The position numbers and the translations under genes are program-made. A DNA stretch of 64,000 bases, from NCBI GenBank assembly GCA_039589195.1, contig JBDHHV010000001.1, positions 1 to 64,000 on the forward strand. Reading direction: 5' to 3'. The DNA is from JBDHAC01 sp039589195 (GTDB lineage: Bacteria; Gemmatimonadota; Gemmatimonadetes; Palauibacterales; Palauibacteraceae). The stretch's first letter is position 1. The number at the start of each line of letters is the position of its first letter. The notes under the pieces are model-generated. The model was not told the DNA's origin. It saw only the letters and a list, made by a program, of their open reading frames with translations, and did not search any database. This document shows positions 1-8,622 of this stretch, piece by piece.

Positions 1-40
1 TCAGCCGTATCGGATCAGCCGTCTCGAGCGGTGACCGCGA

Positions 41-1438
41 TCATGCGTCCCGATCGATGCACTGCTCGAAGTTCGGGTTGTTCTCTTCGTCGAACGGAAC
101 GGGGAAGTTGACGTCGTCCCCGTAGTCCCCCGCCTGGACCTTGAAATAGGCCCCGGTCGGAAAGACCTCGTCCTCGGTTCGGCCGTACTGGCGAACGAGG
201 CGACGCAGATCGCCGTGTCGGTGACCCGTCAGCCAAAGCCAATAGGCGCGCTCCGCGAAGTGCAGATCGACGATCTCGTCCTGTGACAGCCCGGCGGTCG
301 AGATCGGCGCGAGTCCGATCGTCGCCCGGAGCGCATCATGTAGCGCTTCAAAGCCGGCGAGATCCCCGGCCTGCAGGGCCGCCTCCGCCTCGATCAGGCG
401 AGCCTCGATTCCGTCGGCCAACACGGCATCGGAATCCTTGTTCGGGTACTTGGCCTGGTCGAACTGCTGGATCGACGTGTCGAATCCGACTCCATCCTCA
501 TCATCGACCCACGGAGTACGGGGATCGCCGGCCGTGTGCACGTCCCGGTAGGGGAGTCCGTTGATGCCCTCGCTGTTGGCGACCGTCCAGCGCTCATTCT
601 CGACGCCGACGCTGAACACTCCGTTTTCCTGCCGGTCCGTATTCTCCGAGTACCGGACGAGGTATTGGAAGTCCGTGGGGACTCCCGTGACCGCCGCCGC
701 GGCCTCATCGAATCGGCCGAGGTCGAGAAGAGTGCGCCCCTTGCCCAGGCGAGCCAGGGACTCCAGGCCCGCGTTTCCGGCTGCCACTGCGCGGGCGATC
801 GCCTCGTCGAAGTTCGCGATCGCCGTGTCGAGAATGTCGTCCGTGGCGACGGGCGAACCGAACTCCAGCGATCCATCTTCGGCAATCCGGCTGAAGGGGA
901 CGCCGGAGCAGAAGTTCTCTCCGAAGAAGACATAGGTGAACCCCGCCAGGCTACCCATCTCCGACAGCGGCTCGTTCTTGTCCGCCTCCTCCAGGTCCGT
1001 GCTCGCCAGGTACGCGTCCCGCGTGCTCTCGGCCGAGCGTCTCGCCAGGTGCTGGACCTCGAAGTACTGCGTGAGCGAGGAGTTGTCGTCCTGAATCTTC
1101 CGCGCGTCGATCTCGATGCGCGTCGGGAACGTGCCGGAAAGCTGGAATTCGTCGGCGAACAAACCCGAGGCCAGGATCTGGCCCTCGGTTCCGCCGCCGC
1201 CGACCGGAGCGCCGGCGTACGCCAGCGCGAAGTCTCCGAATGCGCCCAGCCGGCGTGCAGCCAGGCCCGACGCATCCCCGAGGTTGCCGGGGTCTACGAT
1301 GTCGGGGTCGTCGACATCCAGGAGGCTGTTACAGCCCGTGAGGGCCGTGCCTGCCATTACGAGCGACCCGAGGAGCACGAGGACTCCCCGACGACCAGCC
1401 CGGCGCGTCATGCCGTGCATGCTGTATTCGTATCTCAT
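41..1438 (-). CDS. RagB/SusD-family outer-membrane nutrient-binding lipoprotein
   Basis: About 465 aa. SusD/RagB proteins are surface lipoproteins that cap a SusC/RagA TonB-dependent barrel and capture its ligand. The start at 1438 has AGGGA eight bases upstream; starts a few codons further in are also possible. A basic N-terminus and hydrophobic segment lead to the lipobox LTGC, followed by the acidic LLDVDDPDIVDPGNL stretch typical of the family, alpha-helical TPR-like segments (RLIEAEAALQAGD; FAERAYWLWLTGHR) and a C-terminal NPNFEQC segment. It lies 20 bp downstream of the SusC gene on the same strand, so the two are almost certainly cotranscribed. The ligand cannot be read from the sequence; the neighbouring peptidase makes peptides plausible (inference). 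Confidence 0.9.
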   Translation of the reverse strand: MRYEYSMHGMTRRAGRRGVLVLLGSLVMAGTALTGCNSLLDVDDPDIVDPGNLGDASGLAARRLGAFGDFALAYAGAPVGGGGTEGQILASGLFADEFQLSGTFPTRIEIDARKIQDDNSSLTQYFEVQHLARRSAESTRDAYLASTDLEEADKNEPLSEMGSLAGFTYVFFGENFCSGVPFSRIAEDGSLEFGSPVATDDILDTAIANFDEAIARAVAAGNAGLESLARLGKGRTLLDLGRFDEAAAAVTGVPTDFQYLVRYSENTDRQENGVFSVGVENERWTVANSEGINGLPYRDVHTAGDPRTPWVDDEDGVGFDTSIQQFDQAKYPNKDSDAVLADGIEARLIEAEAALQAGDLAGFEALHDALRATIGLAPISTAGLSQDEIVDLHFAERAYWLWLTGHRHGDLRRLVRQYGRTEDEVFPTGAYFKVQAGDYGDDVNFPVPFDEENNPNFEQCIDRDA

Positions 1439-1458
1439 CGGTGATATCCCTATGCAAC

Positions 1459-4400
1459 TCAGAAGTGAAGGTTCAGACGGGCCGTCCACAGCCGCACCGG
1501 TGGCGCCGTCCCGAAATCGGATTGTCCGAAGCCCGCGTTGTCGACTCCCTGCGCCCCGAAGGTGTTCACCTCGGGATCGACGCCGCTGTAGTGGGTCCAC
1601 GTGAACAGGTTCCGGCCGGCTATGGTCAGACTCGCGCGGTCGGCTCCGATGAGCCGTGCCCAGCTGTCGGGTGCCTTGAGCGTGGCTCCCACCTCGCGGA
1701 GCTTCAGGAACTCGGCGTTCTCGATGTAACCGGCCTCCGTGCCGCCGAACGCGTCGGCGATGCAGGCCGCCTGCACCCCGAGCGGGGTGCTGGGGTCGTG
1801 CCGCTCCTGGGAATTCCCGAGCCGGCAGCGAAACTCGCTCGTGTTGTTGTGCAGGCTGTGCCCGCCGCGATAGTCGAGCAGACCGAAAACCTGCACGCGG
1901 TCCCACAGGTCGACGGCCGCGCGGAAGTTGAACTCCGTGGTCGGAATCGCATCGTCGATGAATACGAGGGTGTCGCCGACGGTCACCTCGTCGGGAGCGA
2001 TGATGCCGTCGTCGTTCGCGTCGCTGAACGTGAAAGGACGCTCCCAATACGCGCCGAGCGGGAACCCGGGCGCGTGCCGCTGCTCGAAGCCGAAGCTGAA
2101 CGGCTCGACCCCTTCACCCAGCTCGACCAGCTCGTTGTCGTTCACCGAGCCGGTGAACGAGAGGTTGAGCTTCACCGCCCGCGAGTCGATCGCCAACGTC
2201 GACAGGCCGAGCTCGATCCCACGGTTCTGCGAGTTGCCGATGTTCTCGAACCGTCCGCTCACCGCTCCGACCGAGGGTGCGATGTTGCGGAAGACGAGCG
2301 CGTCCTGTGTGTCCTTGTCGTACAACGTCAGCTCGAGGTTGACGCGGTCCTCCGCCAGGCCCAGGTCGAAGCCGACCTCGAGCTCCTGCGACCGCTCCGG
2401 CTTGAGGTTCGGATTGCCCAGGCCCCCGAATGTGCTGGGATCGTTGGGATCCGGGACGAAGGTCACGCCGGTCCCGTCCACCCCCTCGGGGCTCGTCGCC
2501 GCCACTCCGCGGAGGAATCGCACGGCGTCGGTGACGCCGGGCTGATTGCCCGACTCGCCCCAGGCCGCGCGCAGCCGCAGGGTGCTGAACACCGAGCCCT
2601 CAGGGAAGAAAGGCTCTTCCGAGATTACCCACGAGGCGCTCACCTTGGGGTAGACGACGATGTCGAAGTCCTCGCCGAAGGCGCTGTTGTCGTCGCCGCG
2701 GAGGGCTCCAGTGAGGAAGATCCGGTCCTTGTAGCTGAGCTGCTCCTGGACGAAGAGCCCGAACGTCTTGGACGTGATCGTCTCCTCGGTGGCCGTGGTA
2801 GTCGCGGCCGTCGCCTGCGATGCGCTACCGGCCGGGAAGTTCTCTCCAACCGTCGAGAGCCCCTCCACGCTCTCCTCGAAGTACTGCAGCCCGACGGAGG
2901 TCTGAGAGCCGATGTCCGAAGTCAGCTGGGCCCTCGCGGTGCTCGACACGTCCGCCGTGTAGGTGAAGGACTGGAACCGGTCCACCTGGCGGGCGCCGGT
3001 GTCCAGACCAAACGCCTGGATCGCGCCCACGGGGAAGAACTGCACGTCTTTGCGGTTGGTCACGTCCAACCCGCCGGAGGCGCGCACGTTCAGCCACTGG
3101 AACGGATCCCAGTCTCCGGTACCGCTACCGATGAAGCGCTCGATGCGCTGGTCCACGATGATGGTCTCGAGCTCTTCCGGTGTGAACGCGAACCAGCTAT
3201 CCGGGTCGACACCGCCGAACAGCCCGTTCAGGTGGAACCCGAGGATGTTGTTGTCGTTCTGGGGAAGAGACACCGCGCTGGACACGTATCCGGTGGACAG
3301 CGACAGATTCAGGTTGTCGAGTGCCTGAGCGCCCAGGTTCGCGCGCAGGTTGACCCGCCCCAGATCGTTGGCGGGGAGCGCTCCATCCTCGCGCTCCCAC
3401 AGCCCCGACGCGAAGTACGTCAGCGCATCGCCGCCGCCGGACACGTTGGCGCTCACCCGCTGCCGGTCTCCCTGGCGGAAGGGTGAGGTGCTCGAATTCT
3501 CCAGCAGGTTGAAGCTCTGGACCTGCGCCTGCTGGCAGCTGCCCGCGGCCACCTGCACCAACGAGCACGTGTTCCCATCGGCATCGACGCCCTGAAAGTT
3601 CGCCGGGTAGTCGTTGGCGTCATTGATCAGTCCGCCCTCGACCGAAAAGCGCCACCGCGTCTGGCCCTGGCGACCCTTCTTGGTCGTGATTCGGATAACC
3701 CCGTTGGCGGCCTGTGTCCCGTACAGGGTGGCGGCGGACGGTCCCTTTACGATCTCGATCGATTCGATATCCTCCGGGTTGATGTCGTCGAGCCGCGATG
3801 GAGCCTGGCCGCCCGCCAGGTTGGTGGCGTCGCCGAAGAAGTCGCCCGACTCGTTCGATACGCGCGCGCCATCCACGTAGATCAGCGGCTCGTTGTTGAG
3901 CGACACGGAGGCCGCCCCTCGCACCCGGACGCGTGAGCCCGCGCCCGTCGTCCCACCGCTGTTGAGGATCTGGACGTTGGACACACGTGCGTTCAGCAGG
4001 TCCGAGAACGTGGGAATCGCGGCCTCCTCGACGAGATCCCCGTCGATGGTGCCGATCGAGTTCCCCAGCTCGCGTTTGCGTTGATTCCCGGTGGCCGTCA
4101 CCACGAGCTCATCCACGCCGACCGCGGCGATCGCGAGCCCGAAGTTGGCGGTCGTCGTCTGACCGGCAGCCACCGTTACGAATTGCGATGCTTCTTCGAA
4201 GCCGATGAAGCGGACTCGGACCTCCCATTGTCCGACCGCGACGCCTTCGATCCGGTACCGCCCCTGAGCATCGGTGACGGCGCCGACGTCGCCTCCTTGC
4301 AGGAACACCGATGCTCCCTCGAGCGGCTGCGTGCCCGTCTCGTCGGTCACGCGTCCCGCGATCGCTCCCTGTTGGGCCTGTGCCTGGCTGACTGCCGGCA

Positions 4401-4473
4401 CCGTGACCAGAGCAACTGGGAGCAGGATGCGCAGGAGGACACGTCGTCCTCGTGCAAACCATGAAGTCTCCAT
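1459..4473 (-). CDS. SusC/RagA-family TonB-dependent outer-membrane transporter
   Basis: About 1004 aa, usual SusC size. Signal peptide at residues 1-33 (hydrophobic core ILLPVALVTVPAVSQAQA), then a carboxypeptidase-D regulatory-like domain (about 35-115: IAGRVTDETG, GRYRIEGV), a TonB plug (about 130-250: VRVRGAASVSLNNEPLIYVDG) and a 22-strand-type barrel ending in LNLHF, the terminal aromatic expected for BAM recognition. The chosen ATG has a strong AAGGAGG six bases upstream; an upstream in-frame extension to 4641 has no signal peptide. It forms a pair with the SusD gene just downstream. RagAB of Porphyromonas imports oligopeptides, other SusCD pairs import glycans; substrate here unknown. 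Confidence 0.93.
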   Translation of the reverse strand: METSWFARGRRVLLRILLPVALVTVPAVSQAQAQQGAIAGRVTDETGTQPLEGASVFLQGGDVGAVTDAQGRYRIEGVAVGQWEVRVRFIGFEEASQFVTVAAGQTTTANFGLAIAAVGVDELVVTATGNQRKRELGNSIGTIDGDLVEEAAIPTFSDLLNARVSNVQILNSGGTTGAGSRVRVRGAASVSLNNEPLIYVDGARVSNESGDFFGDATNLAGGQAPSRLDDINPEDIESIEIVKGPSAATLYGTQAANGVIRITTKKGRQGQTRWRFSVEGGLINDANDYPANFQGVDADGNTCSLVQVAAGSCQQAQVQSFNLLENSSTSPFRQGDRQRVSANVSGGGDALTYFASGLWEREDGALPANDLGRVNLRANLGAQALDNLNLSLSTGYVSSAVSLPQNDNNILGFHLNGLFGGVDPDSWFAFTPEELETIIVDQRIERFIGSGTGDWDPFQWLNVRASGGLDVTNRKDVQFFPVGAIQAFGLDTGARQVDRFQSFTYTADVSSTARAQLTSDIGSQTSVGLQYFEESVEGLSTVGENFPAGSASQATAATTTATEETITSKTFGLFVQEQLSYKDRIFLTGALRGDDNSAFGEDFDIVVYPKVSASWVISEEPFFPEGSVFSTLRLRAAWGESGNQPGVTDAVRFLRGVAATSPEGVDGTGVTFVPDPNDPSTFGGLGNPNLKPERSQELEVGFDLGLAEDRVNLELTLYDKDTQDALVFRNIAPSVGAVSGRFENIGNSQNRGIELGLSTLAIDSRAVKLNLSFTGSVNDNELVELGEGVEPFSFGFEQRHAPGFPLGAYWERPFTFSDANDDGIIAPDEVTVGDTLVFIDDAIPTTEFNFRAAVDLWDRVQVFGLLDYRGGHSLHNNTSEFRCRLGNSQERHDPSTPLGVQAACIADAFGGTEAGYIENAEFLKLREVGATLKAPDSWARLIGADRASLTIAGRNLFTWTHYSGVDPEVNTFGAQGVDNAGFGQSDFGTAPPVRLWTARLNLHF

Positions 4474-4742
4474 GCGCCACCTCCTTGGTGGTCTGCAGGG
4501 GGCGGCACGCCGTTTTCTCAGGGCGCCACCCGCCCGGGGCTCCGCGCGGAGCCCATCTCTCGGTCGTGAACTCGACCGTCCAATCCAGGTTGACGCTAGG
4601 AAACGGGGGAGAGAAAGCGATACGGATTTGCAGCGAATCACGGGGGGGTGCAGCGAACGGGTAGTCCGCTGCGGTCAAATCACGCGCGAGGCCGTACTCT
4701 TGGCGTGCTCCGGCTGTCCGCCGGCGGGGGCGCAGCCGGTCT

Positions 4743-5582
4743 TCAAAGTCGTTGGCCGAGGGCCTGCTCGATGCGCCGCCTCCGGCCACGGCTCAACCGA
4801 AGCCTCGTCCCGTCGTCCAGTACCACGACGTACTCGCCCCGGAAATAGGGTTGCAGCTCCCGGACGAAATCGAGGCTTACGATCGAGGAGCGATGGACAC
4901 GCACGAAGCGCGAGGGGTCGAGAGACTCCTCCAGGCTCTTCATGGTCATCCGCAACAGATACGATTCGGGGCCGACGTGCACGCGCACGTAGTAGTCCGC
5001 CGCCTCGATCCAGTCGATGTCGCCCACGTCGATGAAGAACACCCGTCCCCCGCGCTTGACGACGAGCCGATCGAGATAGGGAACCCGGGGGCCAACGTGC
5101 ACCGTCGTGGATGAGTGCGGCGGGTCGGGACCGTCGGTCTCGGTCGGCACGCGCGCTTCCGGACGGTCGGCCAGCATCGCGCTCACCCGCTTGGCGAACG
5201 CGGTGTCGTGGTTGTGTCGCACTTCGGTCTTCACGCGCTCCAGCGCTTCGTAAAACCGAGCGTCCTCGAAGGGTTTGAGCAGGTAGTCGAGCGCGTGGAC
5301 CTCGAAGGCGCGAATCGCGAACTCGTCATGCGCCGTGATGAATATGACGAACGGAACCCTGTCCGCCCCGGTCTCCTGCAATACCTCGAACCCGTTCAAC
5401 TCGGGCATCTCGACGTCGAGGAAGAGGAGGTCGGGCCCCTGCTCCTCGATCAAGGCAACCGCCTGCGAGCCCGATCCACACTCGGCCACGATCTCGATGT
5501 CGGGGTCGCCCTCCAGCAGCAGCCGGATCCCCTCGCGGGCCAACGGCTCGTCGTCGACGATCAACGTTCGGATTGCGACCAT
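4743..5582 (-). CDS. LytTR-family response regulator
   Basis: About 279 aa. Receiver domain with acidic pair D10/D11, phospho-acceptor D56 (FLDVEMP) and conserved K103 (LLKPF); C-terminal LytTR DNA-binding domain (about 175-279: IDWIEAADYYVRVH, FVRVHRSSIVSL). Such regulators usually answer to a LytS/His_kinase-type sensor, but none is in the neighbourhood, so it is an orphan here. The ATG at 5582 directly precedes the receiver; the open frame extends upstream without homology. The gene sits 269 bp upstream of the SusC gene on the same strand, so it may regulate the SusCD pair (inference). Confidence 0.9.
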   Translation of the reverse strand: MVAIRTLIVDDEPLAREGIRLLLEGDPDIEIVAECGSGSQAVALIEEQGPDLLFLDVEMPELNGFEVLQETGADRVPFVIFITAHDEFAIRAFEVHALDYLLKPFEDARFYEALERVKTEVRHNHDTAFAKRVSAMLADRPEARVPTETDGPDPPHSSTTVHVGPRVPYLDRLVVKRGGRVFFIDVGDIDWIEAADYYVRVHVGPESYLLRMTMKSLEESLDPSRFVRVHRSSIVSLDFVRELQPYFRGEYVVVLDDGTRLRLSRGRRRRIEQALGQRL

Positions 5583-5661
5583 GTTCTCCACCCAGGCGTC
5601 AGGAGTCGCAGCGCGGGTCTCCCTTATGAACGAGTGGAGAGGGCACAACGTGCCAAGCGCA

Positions 5662-5698
5662 CCAGGGCCCGGCCGCCGCATGGCGAGCCGGGCCCTGG
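5662..5698 (-). terminator. Hairpin downstream of the M28 peptidase gene
   Basis: A perfect 12-bp stem (CCAGGGCCCGGC / GCCGGGCCCTGG) with a 13-base loop lies 10 bp beyond the peptidase stop codon and before the LytTR start. There is no T-tract, so intrinsic termination is likely but not certain. Confidence 0.55.
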
Positions 5699-5708
5699 CT
5701 GTCAGACC

Positions 5709-7241
5709 CTACGGGAGCTGCGAGACCGCCTCTTGTTTCCGCGGCATCATCTCCTCGCGCATGGCCAGGTGATAGGCCGTGGAGGCCACGACCACCGCCG
5801 CCTGCATGAGGTCCTCGATGACCAGGTGGTCGAACGTGTCGAGCTCGGTGTGGTGCGTGTTGATGCCGTACTCGATCGGGTCCTGGATGAAATTGAAGCC
5901 GGGGATGCCCGCGCGGTCGAACGCCAAGTGGTCGGTGCCGCCGGTGTTCCCGTGCCGGACCGCCACGACGCCCAGATCGCGGAACGGCCACAGAAGCTGC
6001 TCGAAGATCGGGATCGCTTTGGCGTTCGATTGATCCCAGATCCCGCGCAGACGCCCCGTGCCGTTGTCCACGTTCAGGTAGGCAGAGATCCGGTCGTGCA
6101 GCTCCTCGTGGTTCGCGACCCAGTTACGCGACCCCAGGAGCCCCTGTTCCTCACCGCTCCATAGCGCGATCCGGATCGTACGCCGCGGCTGCACCCCAAG
6201 GGTCTTCAGGATGCGCATGGCCTCCATCATGACGATGGATCCGGCCGCGTTGTCGGTGGCTCCACCCCCCATGTGCCACGAATCCAGGTGCGCGCCGATC
6301 ATGACGTACTCGTCCGCCTTGTCGGTGCCGGGCAGGTCGGCGAGCGTGTTGTACTGCTGCAGGTCGTCGGCGAAGAACGTGGTCCTTACTCCCATTTCCA
6401 GCTCGACCGGGTGGCCGGACTCCAGCGTCCGATAAAGCTGGTTGTATTGCTCACGGGTGAGCGCCACGTGGGCTATGTTCTCGGCCCCCGGCTCCCGCTG
6501 GCCGCCGCTCCCGCCGCGGATCACTCCGTCATTTCGCGAGGAGATGCTGAGAAGCGCGAGCGCCCCCTCCTCCCGGCCCATCTGGATCACGGCGTTCGAG
6601 AGTGCCCGGCGGGCCCGGAATTCGGCCATACGGGCCTGGATGTCCGGCGGTGGTCCACCGTCGCCCGCCCGCGGCTCCGGCTCGGGCTCGAGCAGATCCT
6701 CGAGCGAGGTGCGGCGCTCACGGTGCTCGAACTCGGGGACCACGTCCTGCGGCGCATCGATCATCACGAACGCGCCCGACAACTTGCCGCGGTATTGATC
6801 GAGCTCGGACGAATCGGAGACCATCGCGTGGATAACGGGGCCTCGCACGAGTCCGTCCGTGCTCCCGCTCCAACCGAGCGGCTGCGCCTGGAGAGGTTGG
6901 ACGAACGGCGTGAGGATGCGACCTTGGAATTCATCCAACCGCCAACCGGTCCCGAACTCTCCCCACGGCTCGATCATCACGTTCTCGAGACCCCATTCCC
7001 GGAACATCTCGGCCGTCCACTCGTTGGCCTTCTTCATGCCTGGAGACCCTGTGAGTCGGGGGCCGATGATCTCGGTCAGGTGGTGAGCGAGGGCTTCGAT
7101 CTGCGAGCGCTCCAGCCCTTCCTCCCGGATCTGCTGGACCAACTCCACGTCTACCGCCTCTTGAGCCATCTGGGAAGAAGCGGGGAGAGGGAAGAGAACA
7201 GCCGGGAGCATCAACAGGGGGATCAAACGATGGTGGCGCAT
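5709..7241 (-). CDS. Secreted M28-family zinc metallopeptidase
   Basis: About 510 aa. Signal peptide MRHHRLIPLL...ASSQ (1-24). A PA-like insert precedes the catalytic domain. M28 ligands are visible: H318 and bridging D330 in AHLDSWHMGGGATDNAAG, general base E364/E365 in SGEEQG, D392 in VDNGTG, and a C-terminal H463/H464 (NTHHTELD). These enzymes remove N-terminal residues or cleave dipeptides (aminopeptidase or carboxypeptidase Q type) in the periplasm or outside. The start at 7241 has GGAGGG seven bases upstream; in-frame starts at 7259 and 7313 would bury the signal peptide. It is transcribed toward the LytTR/SusCD genes. Confidence 0.93.
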   Translation of the reverse strand: MRHHRLIPLLMLPAVLFPLPASSQMAQEAVDVELVQQIREEGLERSQIEALAHHLTEIIGPRLTGSPGMKKANEWTAEMFREWGLENVMIEPWGEFGTGWRLDEFQGRILTPFVQPLQAQPLGWSGSTDGLVRGPVIHAMVSDSSELDQYRGKLSGAFVMIDAPQDVVPEFEHRERRTSLEDLLEPEPEPRAGDGGPPPDIQARMAEFRARRALSNAVIQMGREEGALALLSISSRNDGVIRGGSGGQREPGAENIAHVALTREQYNQLYRTLESGHPVELEMGVRTTFFADDLQQYNTLADLPGTDKADEYVMIGAHLDSWHMGGGATDNAAGSIVMMEAMRILKTLGVQPRRTIRIALWSGEEQGLLGSRNWVANHEELHDRISAYLNVDNGTGRLRGIWDQSNAKAIPIFEQLLWPFRDLGVVAVRHGNTGGTDHLAFDRAGIPGFNFIQDPIEYGINTHHTELDTFDHLVIEDLMQAAVVVASTAYHLAMREEMMPRKQEAVSQLP

Positions 7242-7596
7242 GGGCGCACCCTCCGCCATGAGGTTTCGATTGTCGTGCTCGAATTCGTATTCGTATTCAA
7301 ATAGGTTTGACACTTGAACGATACGGTACGTTACCGCCTCGGTACGTTACCGCCTCGGTCCGTTCCCGCCAGTCCTCTCCGGCAGCCCTATTCACCAGCG
7401 CCCTCCGGGTCGCGCTCGACGGACCACCCGAGTGGCTATATAGGTGGCCATCGCACTGGCTGAGCGCCTTGCTCGAACCATCGATACAGACTAGTTTGTA
7501 ATGCAGACCAGATGGTGTTACACACCTTTGGGCGCGAGTGACGCGCGACATGAGTGCCGATGCGGTACTCGTGCCCCGCATTTGGAGGTGAGTCCC
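7242..7596. promoter_or_regulatory. Divergent intergenic region between the M28 peptidase and a membrane protein
   Basis: This 355-bp gap holds no convincing gene. It is AT-richer than its surroundings near 7270-7320 (GAATAC-type repeats and TTTGACA at about 7302-7308), contains three tandem 16-bp units at 7324-7370, and has a second AT-rich patch near 7480-7505 (ACTAGTTTGTAATG). Promoters for both flanking genes are expected here, but exact start sites cannot be assigned. Confidence 0.5.
7324..7370. repeat. Three tandem copies of a 16-bp unit
   Basis: Two exact copies of CGGTACGTTACCGCCT (7324-7339 and 7340-7355) are followed by a degenerate third copy, CGGTCCGTTCCCGCC (7356-7370). Each exact unit contains the interrupted palindrome GGTA-CGT-TACC. 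Position within a divergent promoter region suggests tandem operators for a dimeric regulator. Confidence 0.7.
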
Positions 7597-8232
7597 GTGA
7601 CGGAACGAACCGATGCACCCGATCTGGAATCCATACATGATCTGCAGAACCTCGAGGAGCGGAGCTACCGAACGACGCAGCGGGACGGTCTGATCGATTT
7701 GCTGGTGGGACTGGGGTTACTGGGGTTCGGGCTAGGTGTGCTCCTCGATATCCCGATGCTCACGGTCCTGGCGCCCGCGCTTCTCGCGACGATGTGGCAA
7801 CCTCTCCGTGACCGGATCACGACCCCGCGGCTCGGCTACGTTCGGTTCAGCGAGCCTAGACGAAAACGAGAACGGCGCGGGCTGTGGGCCGTGCGCTGGG
7901 CTCTCGTGGGGACCGTGGCTGCGGGAATCGCGGTGTGGATGGTGTTCGACCGGGGTGGGGAGTCGCTTCGGGAGACGATGAGCGGCCTCGGGCTGGCTCC
8001 GTTCGCGCTCATGGTGGCGCTGCTGCTGGGAGTGGCCGGGCTCGCGCTTCGGGCACCGTGGTTCCTCGGCTACGCGCTACTGGCGGTCGTGGCCGCCGCA
8101 CTCGTCCCCCTCGGTGTGCCCGGCGAGTACGGGCTTACCGGCGTCGGGGCCGCGATCACGCTCACCGGGCTCGCGAGGCTGATCCGCTTCATGCGTCGCT
8201 ACCCGCGGCGGGCGGCCGAGGCGTCGTCATGA
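7597..8232 (+). CDS. Multi-pass integral membrane protein of unknown function
   Basis: About 211 aa, GTG start with GGAGGTGA just upstream. A soluble N-terminus (to about residue 30) is followed by hydrophobic segments: LIDLLVGLGLLGFGLGVLL, MLTVLAPALLATMW, WALVGTVAAGIAVWMVF, LAPFALMVALLLGVAGLAL, LGYALLAVVAAALVPLG and a final weaker one. Charged R/K clusters between segments (EPRRKRERRG) fit cytoplasmic loops. Its stop overlaps the start of the winged-helix regulator gene by four bases (ATGA), so the two are translationally coupled; membrane proteins paired with a small regulator in this way often act with or are controlled by it (inference). No family recognised. Confidence 0.8.
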   Translation: MTERTDAPDLESIHDLQNLEERSYRTTQRDGLIDLLVGLGLLGFGLGVLLDIPMLTVLAPALLATMWQPLRDRITTPRLGYVRFSEPRRKRERRGLWAVRWALVGTVAAGIAVWMVFDRGGESLRETMSGLGLAPFALMVALLLGVAGLALRAPWFLGYALLAVVAAALVPLGVPGEYGLTGVGAAITLTGLARLIRFMRRYPRRAAEASS

Positions 8233-8546
8233 GCGACACGCCCGAGACGCAAACGCTCACGGATCTGGACAAGCTCGTCCATGAGCCGGCCCGGCTCATG
8301 GTCATGGCACACCTGTACGTGATCGAGGAAGCGGACTTCACGTTCCTCGCGAACCAGACCGGGCTCACGGGCGGCAACCTGTCCTTCCACCTCGGAAAGC
8401 TGGAGGAGGCCGGGTACATCGAGGTGGAGAAGCAGTTCCGGGAGAAGATCCCATGCACGCTGCTCAGGCTGACCCGAGCGGGTCGAAGCGCGTTCAACGA
8501 TTACCGGAGCCGGCTGACACGACTGTTCGAGACGCTCCCGGAGTAG
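8229..8546 (+). CDS. Winged-helix transcriptional regulator
   Basis: About 105 aa. A single winged-helix domain resembling the HTH_34/MarR-like small regulators: LVHEPARLMVMAHL, recognition region FLANQTGLTGGNLSFHLGKL and wing YIEVEKQFREKIPCTLLRLT. There is no ligand-binding extension, so it is probably a homodimeric repressor or activator sensing little beyond its own level. It overlaps the preceding membrane protein gene by ATGA and is presumably its regulator. It converges with the NtrC-type regulator gene, with a 76-bp gap between stops. Confidence 0.88.
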   Translation: MSDTPETQTLTDLDKLVHEPARLMVMAHLYVIEEADFTFLANQTGLTGGNLSFHLGKLEEAGYIEVEKQFREKIPCTLLRLTRAGRSAFNDYRSRLTRLFETLPE

Positions 8547-8622
8547 CCTGGGTCAAGCCCCGCTCACGCTCATCCGAGATGGCGCGGACTGCCAGGGTCC
8601 TTCAGCAGCCTCCTAGACCAGT

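Noticed and set aside
1..40. Possible end of another gene at the left edge
   Set aside because: Too short to judge; a TGA on the minus strand at 1-3 could be a stop but nothing else supports it.
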